The notes under the pieces were generated by a model, which had not been told where the DNA came from, ran no database searches, and saw only the letters and a list, made by a program, of their open reading frames with translations. Below, piece after piece: positions 30,490 to 38,508 of a stretch of DNA of 64,000 nt (positions within the stretch are counted from its first letter, which is position 1; the number at the start of each line of letters is the position of its first letter). The position numbers were made by a program, and so were the translations under genes. The DNA is from Streptomyces sp. NBC_00236 (GTDB taxonomy: Bacteria > Actinomycetota > Actinomycetes > Streptomycetales > Streptomycetaceae), in contig NZ_CP108100.1 of assembly GCF_036195045.1 (NCBI RefSeq), positions 4,960,001-5,024,000 on the forward strand. Reading direction: 5' to 3'.

Positions 30490-30699
30490 GGGTCAAGCCT
30501 AGGGAGATCGGGATTCCGCCGTGATGCGCTGACCTGCGGCGATGGTCCGAAACGGGGAGGCGGCCGGGAGGGCGTGGGTGCGTATCGGGAGGAAACGTAC
30601 CGGCTGCGCGGCAAGCGTCGGGGAGCGGGCGGGGGAGAATCCGCGCGCGGCCCGGAGCGAGCGTGCGTGCCAGGCGTCGCCGAGCAGGGGGACATTCGA

Positions 30700-30718
30700 A
30701 ACACGTCCTAAACGTGTT
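30700..30718. promoter_or_regulatory. Operator-like palindrome
   Basis: AACACGT and ACGTGTT form a perfect 7-bp inverted repeat around CCTAA. It lies at the outer edge of the 188-bp inverted-repeat element (overlapping by four bases), 210 bases from the nearest start codon on either side. Confidence 0.4.
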
Positions 30719-30902
30719 CCTTATTTACCAAGATCTTCCGGGCTTGCCCGGCCGCTCGCCGCGGACCTTTGCAGGCCCTGGGAGAAACCCACCACTGCCG
30801 AACAGACACCGGGCACCCCGCTACAACGTCGGCAAAACCGTCAAACGCCCCGAGCCCTCAAGGCCATCGGCAAGCCCGGAAGATCTTGGTAAATAAAGAA
30901 CA
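30715..30902. repeat. 188-bp element with long terminal inverted repeats (MITE-like or invertible segment)
   Basis: A 28-bp perfect inverted repeat (30721-30748 and 30869-30896), starting TTATTTACCAAGATCTTCCG, flanks 120 bases; with one mismatch the arms reach 34 bp (30715-30902). The ends are unusually AT-rich for this genome. The interior has no convincing ORF. It fills most of the 438-base gap between the HAD gene and the MTHFR-like gene, and its right end touches the AAGGAG before the latter. The rest of the gap (30490-30699) shows nothing I recognise. No transposase or clear target duplication is visible. Confidence 0.8.
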
Positions 30903-30927
30903 AGGAGTGGGATGACATCATGCACGA

Positions 30928-31860
30928 ATGGCTTCCCCCGAAACCGTGACGGCCGCCGAGCTCATGGACCGCACCCGTGACGGCGTCCTGCTCTTCGGCC
31001 TGACCCCGCCACGGCAGACCACCACCCCCGAGCAGGCCGACGCCGTCGCCGCCGCGGCCCTGACCCGGCTCCGGTCGGTGCAGGTCGACGGGCTCATCCT
31101 CTACGACGTGGACGCCGAGGCCGACCGGACCGAGGCCCCGCGACCGTTCCCGTTCATGCCGATGATGGACCCGGCCCACTTCCTCGACGGCCACCTCGCC
31201 GACTGGGCCGGCCCGGTGATCGTCTACCGCGCCGTGGGCAAGTACACCGGCGACCAGCTGGACCGCTGGTGGTCGCAGGCCGACCGCGACCGGGTGCTGA
31301 CCGTCCTGGTTGGCGCGGCCTCCCGGCACCAGGTGGGCCGGACGAGCCTTCCCGAGGCCTACCGCCGGCATGCCGGGCTTTCCCTCCCGCCGCGGATGGG
31401 CGGCGTGGTCATCGCCGAACGGCACGCCGCCTCGGGGACGGAGCACGCACGCATGCTGCACAAGCAGGACGCCGGCTGCGAGTTCTTCGTCTCCCAGGTC
31501 TGCTACGACCTGGACCACACCCGCAACCTGCTCTCCGACTACACCCACGGCTGCCGCGATCAGGGCCTGGCCCCGAAGCCGGTGGTGCTGACCCTGGCCC
31601 CGTGCGGGTCGGTGAAGACCCTGGAGTTCATGACCTGGCTCGGCATCGAGGTCCCGCGATGGCTCCAGGCCGAGATCACCCGCGGCGACCCCCTCGCCGC
31701 GTCGTACGAGCAGTGCCTCCTCAACGCCCGGGCCCTGATCGCGTACTGCCGCCGCCTTGGCCTGCCTTTCGGGATCAACGTCGAAAGCCTCACCAACCGC
31801 AAACTGGAGATCGACGCCTCCATCGACCTCGCCCGGGAGATCCGCAATCTGCTGGGCTGA
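30928..31860 (+). CDS. Methylenetetrahydrofolate-reductase-like TIM-barrel protein
   Basis: This 310-residue protein resembles the methylenetetrahydrofolate reductase/FAD-linked reductase fold: LLFGLTPPRQ near the N-terminus, GLILYDVDAEADR near residue 50, GVVIAERHAASGTEHARMLHKQ near 160, EFFVSQVCYD near 183 and PFGINVESLTNRKLEIDAS at the end. I recognise the pattern but not a precise function. The ATG at 30928 is the first in-frame start after a TGA; the only good ribosome site (AAGGAG, 30902-30907) is 20 bases away and better placed for an out-of-frame ATG at 30912 that ends after 22 codons. No neighbouring folate gene is present. Confidence 0.6.
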   Translation: MASPETVTAAELMDRTRDGVLLFGLTPPRQTTTPEQADAVAAAALTRLRSVQVDGLILYDVDAEADRTEAPRPFPFMPMMDPAHFLDGHLADWAGPVIVYRAVGKYTGDQLDRWWSQADRDRVLTVLVGAASRHQVGRTSLPEAYRRHAGLSLPPRMGGVVIAERHAASGTEHARMLHKQDAGCEFFVSQVCYDLDHTRNLLSDYTHGCRDQGLAPKPVVLTLAPCGSVKTLEFMTWLGIEVPRWLQAEITRGDPLAASYEQCLLNARALIAYCRRLGLPFGINVESLTNRKLEIDASIDLAREIRNLLG

Positions 31861-32388
31861 ATCATCGTCAGGTCGGCAAGCGGTCGTCGCCTGCACGGGC
31901 TTGTTCTTCATCCTCCGGCCTCGAATGGCGTCTCGAACTGAGTCGATCACCTGGGGATTCGCCGAACGTGGCGGCGGCCCTCGTCTGATCATGTGCTCCG
32001 ACCAAGGTGCACGTGACCACGACGAAGGCCGCGAGGGTGAGTCTGCTGCCTGATGCTGTTACGAGGTGCGCTACGGGCCTCTCGCCCGCGACCTGGGCGG
32101 TGACCGGACCGGGACCATCCGCACGGGCAGCCAGGCGTTCGTGTCCGGGGTGTGGGTCACGGACACCGACCGCGACGGCCGCTCCGAGCTCCAGGTCCTC
32201 CAGTCGGGCGGGGACGGCATGATCGCGCGCCATGTCGGCCGGCAGGACGACGGCGGGATCTCCGTGGGAGGTGACGATTTCCGCGGGCCGGATCGGCCTG
32301 AGACGGAGCTCGGGCGGCTCGCCTTCCCTGCCTGTGCGGCTCGCTGACGCAAGGCCCCGCCGGGCCGGTCGGCAGGGTGCGATGGCGG
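31861..32388. other. 528-base stretch without a convincing gene
   Basis: The only frame with protein-like composition is 32066-32347 (+), starting GTG and containing VWVTDTDRDGRSELQVLQSGG, which loosely recalls calcium-binding-like repeat segments. It lacks a ribosome site and opens right after a stop, so it may be the tail of a decayed gene. I see no RNA gene, IS element or clear terminator here. Confidence 0.3.
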
Positions 32389-33168
32389 TCAGCCGCGCAC
32401 GTGCAGCCCGAACCCCGTGTGGCCGGCCGGCTCCAGTCCCTCCTTGAGGTGCAGTGACGGGATCTCGTAGTCACCGAAGTTCTGGCGCCGGAACGCGATC
32501 GGTTCGGTCGACTCCAGGGTGAGCAGGCGCTGTTCCCAGGCCTTGGCGGCGTCCGGGAAGTCCGCGCCGGTCATCCGGTCGGTGCCGTAGAGCACGAAGG
32601 GCGGCAGTACCTCGATGCCCGGGTAGTAGAGGATGCCGTGCTGGATCGGGAACAGCAGGTCGTCGATGGGGCCGTTGATGCCGCGAGCGGTGTAGTGCGA
32701 CTCCTGGCCGCCGACTGTCACCGACAGCAGCGCCCTGCGGCCCGCGAGGGTGCCCTCGCCGTAGCGCTCGCCGTACTTGGTGTCGCTGTGCTCGCCTACG
32801 CCGTACGCGAAGTGGAAGGTGAACACCCGGTCCACCCAGCCCTTGAGGATCGCGGGCATCGAGTACCACCACAACGGGAACTGGAAGATGATCGTGTCGG
32901 CCCACAGCAGCTTCTCCTGCTCGGCGCGGACGTCCGGGGTGAGCGTGCCGGCGTCGAAGGCCCGGCCCGAGTCCCGGGCGACACTCAGCGGGCTGGAGGC
33001 GTCGGGGCCGTAGTCCGAGGCGTCCACGACCGGCTTCCAGTTCATCGCGTACAGGTCGCTCACCCGCACCTCGTGGCCGGCGGCCTCCAAGGTGGACACC
33101 GCGAGGTCCTTCAGCGAGCTGTTGAGCGACTTCGGCTCCGGGTGGGCGTGGACGATCAGGGTCTTCAT
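32389..33168 (-). CDS. NAD(P)H dehydrogenase (quinone), flavodoxin-like fold
   Basis: This 259-residue protein is of the NQO1/Kef-associated/MdaB-type flavodoxin-fold quinone reductases. It opens with MKTLIVHAHPEPKSLNSSL, the FMN/FAD phosphate-binding pattern, then FQFPLWWYSMPAILKGWVDRV near residue 95, the family signature, and SVTVGGQESHY near 150. It would perform two-electron reduction of quinones, avoiding semiquinone radicals. It is transcribed divergently from the XRE regulator 142 bases away, which probably controls it. GAAGGAG precedes the ATG. Confidence 0.9.
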   Translation of the reverse strand: MKTLIVHAHPEPKSLNSSLKDLAVSTLEAAGHEVRVSDLYAMNWKPVVDASDYGPDASSPLSVARDSGRAFDAGTLTPDVRAEQEKLLWADTIIFQFPLWWYSMPAILKGWVDRVFTFHFAYGVGEHSDTKYGERYGEGTLAGRRALLSVTVGGQESHYTARGINGPIDDLLFPIQHGILYYPGIEVLPPFVLYGTDRMTGADFPDAAKAWEQRLLTLESTEPIAFRRQNFGDYEIPSLHLKEGLEPAGHTGFGLHVRG

Positions 33169-33298
33169 GGGAACTCCTTCGGGAAGGTCGGGTGCCTTCG
33201 ATTCAAGGCGTTCCGGGGCCCGGCGTTCAGGGGCGCCTCTTCCGTCGGACCGGACTTCCTGGGACTGGCAGGGCCACCCTCACGGGCCGGACCGCGGT

Positions 33299-33304
33299 GA
33301 TACT
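33299..33304 (+). promoter_or_regulatory. -10 box (GATACT) for the XRE gene, leaderless start
   Basis: GATACT ends seven bases before the ATG at 33311, placing the predicted transcript start on the start codon. The GGAGGA directly before the ATG is too close to act as a normal ribosome site. Confidence 0.45.
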
Positions 33305-33310
33305 GGAGGA

Positions 33311-34204
33311 ATGGACGATCTCGATCTCGCGGGCTTCCTGCGGACCCGGCGTTCCCGGGTCGACCCGGCGGACGTCGGCATCCCGGCCGACAGCCGCCGC
33401 CGGGTCGAGGGGCTGCGCCGCGAAGAGGTCGCCCACCTGTCCGGAGTCAGCGTCGACTACTACGTACGCCTGGAGCAGGGCCGGGCCACCCAGCCCTCCG
33501 AGCAGGTCCTCGACGCACTCGCCCGCGTCCTCGGCCTCGACGAGACCGAACGCGAGCACCTCCACCGCCTCGCCCGGCAGCGGCGGCGACGTGCGAAGGC
33601 GCCGGGCGGGCGGGTGCGGCCGGAGGTGCTGCGCGTACTGGACCTGGTCGTCGACGCACCTGCGCTGATCATGGACCACCGCCTGGACGTCCTCGCCGGG
33701 AACCGTCTCGCGGGGCTGCTGTACGGCCGGCCCGTGCCGGGGCTGAACACCGCCCGGCATCTCTTCCTGGAGGAGACCGAGCGCGGCCTCTACGCGGACT
33801 GGGAGACCTGCACGCTCGACGCGGTCGGGCACCTGCGCCTGGCCGCCGGCAGATATCCCGAGGATCCCCGCCTGGCCTCGCTCATCGGCGAGCTGGCGAT
33901 GGGCAGCGAGCGCTTCCGCCGCCTCTGGGCCCGTGCGGACGTGCGCGCCCGGACCCACGGCCGCAAGGCGTACCGGCATCCGCTGGTCGGACTGCTGGAG
34001 CTGCACCAGGAGAACTTCGCGCTGCCGGACGACTCCGGCACGGAGCTGCTGGTGCTGTCGGCGGCCCCCGGCAGCCCCGCCGAGGACGGGCTGCGGCTGC
34101 TCGCGGCACTCGGCGCGGAGAGTACGGACAGCGCGGACGGCGGTGACGCGCGGGCCTCGGAGGACGCGCGGGCGCCGGAGGATGCGCGCCGGGTCCGCGA
34201 ATAG
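33311..34204 (+). CDS. XRE family regulator with MmyB-like ligand-binding domain
   Basis: This 297-residue regulator has a helix-turn-helix near residues 10-75 (RRVEGLRREEVAHLSGVSVDYY, LEQGRATQPSEQVLDALARVL) and the MmyB-like C-terminal domain (VDAPALIMDHRLDVLAGNRLAGLLYG) found in many actinobacterial regulators that sit beside oxidoreductases. It is divergent from the quinone reductase and is the likely repressor of it. The last ~25 residues are an acidic, repetitive tail (DARASEDARAPEDARR). The longer open frame starting at 33092 runs over the divergent gene and is not used. Confidence 0.88.
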   Translation: MDDLDLAGFLRTRRSRVDPADVGIPADSRRRVEGLRREEVAHLSGVSVDYYVRLEQGRATQPSEQVLDALARVLGLDETEREHLHRLARQRRRRAKAPGGRVRPEVLRVLDLVVDAPALIMDHRLDVLAGNRLAGLLYGRPVPGLNTARHLFLEETERGLYADWETCTLDAVGHLRLAAGRYPEDPRLASLIGELAMGSERFRRLWARADVRARTHGRKAYRHPLVGLLELHQENFALPDDSGTELLVLSAAPGSPAEDGLRLLAALGAESTDSADGGDARASEDARAPEDARRVRE

Positions 34205-34205
34205 G

Positions 34206-34664
34206 TCACTGCACGCAGAACTCGTTGCCCTCCGGGTCGCTGAGCACCGTCCACGTCCCGCCCTGCTCCGCCACCTTGCGGAGCACCTTCGCGCCCAGTT
34301 CCTCCAGCCTGGCGACCTCCGCGTCCCGGCGTTCGGGGCCGGCGTGCAGGTCGAGGTGGAGGCGGTTCTTCACCGTCTTGGGCTCCGGTACACGCTGGAA
34401 CAGCAGCCGCCGCCCCAGGCCCGTCCCGCTCTCCGGCTCGAAGGGGTCGTCCGGGTGCCGCACCGCCGCCAGGTCGAGCCAGGCCCGCCGTCCGTGTGCG
34501 GTCGTCGTGATCGCCTCCGGTACGGCTCCGAGGCCCAGGAGGCGTTCGACCAAGGGGCTGTTGTCCTCGATCTCGTAGCCGAGTGCCGCGGCCCAGAAGC
34601 CGGCCTGGGCGTGCGGGTCCGCGGCGTCGACGACGACTTTCCACTCAAGAGTCATGAGGATCAT
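34206..34664 (-). CDS. VOC (glyoxalase/bleomycin-resistance-like) family protein
   Basis: This 152-residue protein has the two beta-alpha-beta-beta-beta repeats of the vicinal oxygen chelate fold: EWKVVVDAADPHAQAGFWAAALGY in the first half and NRLHLDLHAGPERRDAEVARLEELGA with VLSDPEGNEFCV in the second. It could bind a metal or a small ligand; no function can be assigned. The start could be ATG 34664 or ATG 34655, neither with a ribosome site. It starts inside the 3' end of the sortase gene (20-base overlap), so it is the third cistron of that operon. Confidence 0.82.
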   Translation of the reverse strand: MILMTLEWKVVVDAADPHAQAGFWAAALGYEIEDNSPLVERLLGLGAVPEAITTTAHGRRAWLDLAAVRHPDDPFEPESGTGLGRRLLFQRVPEPKTVKNRLHLDLHAGPERRDAEVARLEELGAKVLRKVAEQGGTWTVLSDPEGNEFCVQ

Positions 34665-35334
34665 TTTGGCCCGGAACGGTTGATTCCGGTGGGTGAATCG
34701 CGATCAGGCGGGCGAAGGCGACCACGTTCGACTGGTAGCCGCCCGCGGCCGGGTCGTAGGCGCCGCCGCAGGTGAGCAGGCGGAGTTGGGCGTCCTTGGC
34801 CGGGCCGTAGACGCGGGTGCTGGGGAAGGCGCTCTTCTCGTACTCCTCGATCGCGTAGATACGGAAGGCCGCGACCGTCCCGTCCGCCCGGTGCACGTCG
34901 ACCGTCGCGCCGGGGCGCAGGGTGTCGAGCCCGGCGAAGGCGGCCGGGCCGGTCGGGGTGTCGACGTGGGCGACCACGATCGCGGTGCCGGGGGAACCGG
35001 GGGTCACCCCGGCCCGGTACCAGCCGGCGAGATTGCGCTCCGCCGGATCGGGCACGCCGAGCTTGCCCCGGCTGTCCAGGGCCAGGTCCACCAGGGGTGC
35101 GCTGACGTGGAGGGCGGGGATGTCGACGCGGAGGGGGCGGGGGGCGGCGGGCAGGGGTGCCGTCGTCGTGGACGCGGCGCCCGACCGGGGGGCGGCAGGG
35201 GCGCCGGGTTCCGTCAGGGGCGAGCCCAGGAGCAGGACGAGTGCCGCCGCGGCGGCCGGGACCAGCCCGGCCGCCGCGATCAGGCGCGGGAACGGCCGCC
35301 GTGAGGGCCGTTCCCGCGGGGTGCGCGCGCTCAA
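34645..35334 (-). CDS. Class F sortase
   Basis: This 229-residue transpeptidase anchors surface proteins to the cell wall. It has one N-terminal membrane segment (residues 18-37), a Pro/Ala linker and the sortase domain with catalytic H123 (VVAHVDT) and C189 (LLTCGG); R209 in NVVAFARL is the candidate arginine. This arrangement is typical of actinobacterial class F enzymes. The TTG start overlaps the stop of the upstream surface-protein gene (TTGA), implying coupled translation, and makes that protein the likely substrate. Confidence 0.85.
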   Translation of the reverse strand: MSARTPRERPSRRPFPRLIAAAGLVPAAAAALVLLLGSPLTEPGAPAAPRSGAASTTTAPLPAAPRPLRVDIPALHVSAPLVDLALDSRGKLGVPDPAERNLAGWYRAGVTPGSPGTAIVVAHVDTPTGPAAFAGLDTLRPGATVDVHRADGTVAAFRIYAIEEYEKSAFPSTRVYGPAKDAQLRLLTCGGAYDPAAGGYQSNVVAFARLIAIHPPESTVPGQNDPHDS

Positions 35335-36821
35335 CCGCGTCGGCGCCGGACGGTGCGGAGCCCGCCGAGAGCGGCGCCCGCCGCTGCCAGCAGTCCGGCC
35401 GCGCCGGCCGCCAGGGCCGTACCGGAGAGGCCGGTGGAGCCGCTGCCGGTCAGGGCGGTGGAGCCGTCACCCGCGTCGACCGGGCCGTTGGGCATGGGGC
35501 CGTTCCCGTGGCCGCCGCCGTTGCCACCGCTCCCGTTCCCGTGGCCGCCGCCCCAGTGGCCACCGCCGTTGCCACCGCCGTGGCCACCGGACGGTGTCGG
35601 CTTGGGGTGGTGGGTGCGGGTGGGGCTGGGTGACGGGCTGGGCTCCACGTCCTGGGCGGTGATCAGGGTGCGGTCCGTGGCGCTGACGCCGGTGCGCTGC
35701 GGGCCGTCGACTCCGGCGATGGTGACGGTCAGTTCGGTCGTCACGTCGAGCGGGCCCGTGGGTGCGCCCTCGGCGGCGGCGAGGGTGAAGGCGGCGCCCG
35801 CCTTCCCGCCGGGCTCCAGCGTGCCGCCGGCCCGGAGGTTGGTCCGCAGCTCGCCGGTGAGCGTTCCGTCCGTCCCCTGGGTCAGGGGGACTTCGGAGCC
35901 CTCGGACATGACGGTCAGCTGGTCAGCCCGGAGGCCGGCCGGTCCCTTGAGGGTGAGGTGGGTGCCGATGCCCGGGTACTGCGGGCCGTCCGCCGGGTCG
36001 GTGTAGGAGGCGTCGGCCGGGCGGGGGCCGTCCCCTGCCTCGATCTCCTCGGGCACGGTGAGCGCGGCCGTCGCCCTGCCGGTGACGGCGAAGTCCCAGG
36101 CGGTGCCGTCGGCGGTGATGTTGTCGACGTAGGTGTTCAGCGTGCCGTTCGGGTCGCCGAGCCGGCCGATGTTGGCGATCACCCCGTACGCCCCCTCGCA
36201 CTCCGCGACGAAGTGCGACAGCGGGGCGTCCCCGCCCGCCGGGATGCCGGCCACGGCACGCGAGGTCCGCATCACCGAGTCGGCGGTGAAGCGGTACTTC
36301 TGCCAGGTGTCCGGCTTCAGCGCCGAGCCCTCGACGTCCGCATTGCTGCCGGGCTCGAACGACAGGGTGGTGAATCCGCCGCAGGAGGCCGGGAGCTGGA
36401 GGTTGGCGCCGATGCTGGTGTTGCTGGAGCCCTCGGTCGAGGTGTACGCCCAGTACGAGATGCCCGCGTCCAGCAGCGGCTGCATCGGCTCGGGGGTCCA
36501 CGTCGAGTTGAAGTAGTGGGCGGCCTGGGCCTGTTCGCCCGCGCCGATGGCCAGGCGCAGGCTGCCGTTCAGATGGACCGGGTCGGGCTTCGGGGAGACC
36601 TCCTGGATGCCGGGGTCCCGGTCGGGTGTCGTTTCCTGGAGTCGGAACCAGGGGCCCGCCGGGCCGAGGCCCGACGGGTTGACGGTCTGCACCGTGTCCT
36701 CCGCGCCCGCGGTGGGGGCGATCCCGCAGGCGAGGAGTGTGAGAGCGGACAGGGCGGCGGTGGTGGTCGCGGTGCGCAGGAGCGTGCGTGACGTCCCGGA
36801 GGTGCGCAGGGGTCGGGTCAT
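35331..36821 (-). CDS. Secreted surface protein with sortase-like C-terminal anchor
   Basis: This 496-residue exported protein has a signal peptide (residues ~1-40), a beta-rich extracellular region, a Pro/Ser-rich stretch near 400, a Gly/His/Asn-rich linker near 415-445, and a C-terminal anchor: a hydrophobic helix ending in RRRR. The residues before the helix read STALTGSGSTG, not a clean LPxTG or LAxTG. The signal peptide contains both LLAC (C32, lipobox-like) and a TAGA|E type-I cleavage site. The extracellular domain matches no family I recognise. It is coupled to the sortase gene downstream. Confidence 0.75.
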   Translation of the reverse strand: MTRPLRTSGTSRTLLRTATTTAALSALTLLACGIAPTAGAEDTVQTVNPSGLGPAGPWFRLQETTPDRDPGIQEVSPKPDPVHLNGSLRLAIGAGEQAQAAHYFNSTWTPEPMQPLLDAGISYWAYTSTEGSSNTSIGANLQLPASCGGFTTLSFEPGSNADVEGSALKPDTWQKYRFTADSVMRTSRAVAGIPAGGDAPLSHFVAECEGAYGVIANIGRLGDPNGTLNTYVDNITADGTAWDFAVTGRATAALTVPEEIEAGDGPRPADASYTDPADGPQYPGIGTHLTLKGPAGLRADQLTVMSEGSEVPLTQGTDGTLTGELRTNLRAGGTLEPGGKAGAAFTLAAAEGAPTGPLDVTTELTVTIAGVDGPQRTGVSATDRTLITAQDVEPSPSPSPTRTHHPKPTPSGGHGGGNGGGHWGGGHGNGSGGNGGGHGNGPMPNGPVDAGDGSTALTGSGSTGLSGTALAAGAAGLLAAAGAALGGLRTVRRRRG

Positions 36822-36833
36822 AAGTGTGAGGAA

Positions 36834-36839
36834 ATTATA
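36834..36839 (-). promoter_or_regulatory. Consensus -10 box (TATAAT) for the surface-protein operon
   Basis: On the minus strand TATAAT lies twelve bases before the ATG at 36821, so the leader would be only ~5 bases. A TTGACG sits too close (seven bases upstream) to be its -35. The AT-rich box is unusual for this genome. Confidence 0.55.
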
Positions 36840-36877
36840 AACTGTGCGTCAAGGGTGGATTACCCACCGTGACGCGC

Positions 36878-38446
36878 TCAAGCTCGCTCCAATGCCGCAG
36901 CGTTGAGGTACTCCCCGACCGCCCGCAGTTCTCCGGCCGGGACGATCAGTCCGATGTGGTTGTCCGGGCGGATCAGGACCAGGGTGTCCTCGCCCGGCGC
37001 GATGCCGTACGCCGAGCCGGCGTGGCCGCCGTCATCGGCCAGGCCGCGCGTGCCGCCCGATTCCGCGCTGTGGCCCGCGTCCACTCCGTACGCCCGCAGC
37101 TCGCCCTCGTACGCCACCGACGCCTCCCGCAGTTCGGGTGCCGTGCCCGCGCCGAAGCCGAGCAGGGTGAAGTGCGGTCCGGCGAAGGCCTCGAACAGCC
37201 GGAGGGGGGCTCCGGTGGCCAGGTCGCGGCAGGGGGCGTCCGGGGCGCGGTCGCCCGCGCGCAGCCGGGGCGTGGCGCCGAGGCGGGCCAGCGAGCTCCA
37301 GGGGTAGCTGGAGCCCGGGCCGTGGGAGAGCGGCGTGTTCGCCGAGTCGAGACCGCCGCCCGGCTTCTTGATCGCTTCCAGCGTGGCGCGCAGCCGCTCC
37401 GCGCTGAGGTCCAGGACGTCGGCCGCGACGGGCAGCCGCTCCTCCTCGTACGTGTCGAGCAGGGCCGGGTCCGCCCGGCCGGAGGCGACCCGGGCGAGCT
37501 TCCAGCCGAGGTTGTACGCGTCCTGGATGCCGGTGTTCATGCCCAGTCCGCCCGCGATCGAGTGCACGTGCGCGGCGTCACCCGCCAGGAACACCCGGCC
37601 CACCCGGTAGCGGTCCACCATGCGCTCGTTGACGCGGTAGGTGGAGAGCAGGGCGGCCTGCGACAGCAGGGTGCCCGGCAGCCCCGTGTGCTTGGCGAAC
37701 AACCGCTGGAAGCTGTCCAGCGACGGGGGTACGGGAGTGCCGGAGGCGTCGGTCTCGGGGCCGGCCTGGAACCACCAGCCCGACCGGGTGCCGGGGATCG
37801 GGCAGAGCATCACGGCGCCGTCCTCGTCGAACCACTGGTGCCAGACTCCGCGGTCCGGGCCCTCGGCCTCGACGTCGCCGCAGACCATCATCTGCGTCTC
37901 GTCCGTCTTTCCCTCGAAGGGGATGCCGAGCAGTTTGCGCACCGCGCTATGGGCGCCGTCGCAGCCGACGACGTACCGCGCCTCGATCTCGCGGCCGTCG
38001 GCCAGGGTCGCCGTCGCGGAGGTGTCGCCCTGGGCCAGCCCCACCAGCTCGGCGCCGAGGGCGACCCGTACGCCGTACGTCGCGAGCCGGCCCCGCAGGA
38101 CCTCCTCCAGCCGCCACTGGGCGACCGTCCGGGGCAGGGCGTACGGGGAGTCCGGTGTCGGGCGCACCTCGGCGAAGGGGTCGGCCTCGGCGATTGCCAC
38201 CCCGCCCCGGTACTTGCGCATCGGAAGCGGCGCGGCACCGGCGGCCAGGACCTCCTCGACGACTCCGAGGTCCTCCAGGACCTCCAGCGAGCGCGAGTTG
38301 GGGCCCTTGGCGCGGGAGCTGCGCGGGAACTGCGGGGCCTTGTCGATGATCGTCACGTCGACGGCCCGCCGGGCGAGATCGATGGCCAGGGTCAGTCCGG
38401 TCGGCCCGGAGCCGACGACGAGAACGGTGGTCGGAGAGGTGGGCAT
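36878..38446 (-). CDS. FAD-dependent aromatic monooxygenase (PHBH/PgaE type)
   Basis: This 522-residue flavoprotein hydroxylase has the N-terminal dinucleotide-binding motif VVGSGPTGL (G12, G14, G17), the middle CDGAHSAVR motif (163-171) and the FAD motif GDAAH (289-293). The C-terminal ~130 residues are the thioredoxin-like extension found in polyketide and aromatic-compound hydroxylases such as the PgaE/RdmE type. The substrate is unknown. The ATG at 38446 follows GAGGAG by six bases; the much longer open frame upstream is inside rarD. It is a single gene without obvious pathway partners. Confidence 0.9.
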   Translation of the reverse strand: MPTSPTTVLVVGSGPTGLTLAIDLARRAVDVTIIDKAPQFPRSSRAKGPNSRSLEVLEDLGVVEEVLAAGAAPLPMRKYRGGVAIAEADPFAEVRPTPDSPYALPRTVAQWRLEEVLRGRLATYGVRVALGAELVGLAQGDTSATATLADGREIEARYVVGCDGAHSAVRKLLGIPFEGKTDETQMMVCGDVEAEGPDRGVWHQWFDEDGAVMLCPIPGTRSGWWFQAGPETDASGTPVPPSLDSFQRLFAKHTGLPGTLLSQAALLSTYRVNERMVDRYRVGRVFLAGDAAHVHSIAGGLGMNTGIQDAYNLGWKLARVASGRADPALLDTYEEERLPVAADVLDLSAERLRATLEAIKKPGGGLDSANTPLSHGPGSSYPWSSLARLGATPRLRAGDRAPDAPCRDLATGAPLRLFEAFAGPHFTLLGFGAGTAPELREASVAYEGELRAYGVDAGHSAESGGTRGLADDGGHAGSAYGIAPGEDTLVLIRPDNHIGLIVPAGELRAVGEYLNAAALERA

Positions 38447-38508
38447 GCGTACTCCTCGGGTGCGTGTCCGTTGCGGCCAATGGAAACGTAACCGAGTTAA
38501 AAAAGCAA

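Noticed and set aside
32066..32347. 93-codon plus-strand frame as a real gene
   Set aside because: No ribosome site, starts just after a stop, and no confident family match; kept only as a possible remnant.
33092..33310. N-terminal extension of the XRE regulator
   Set aside because: This part overlaps the divergent quinone-reductase start and promoter; the family begins at the ATG at 33311.
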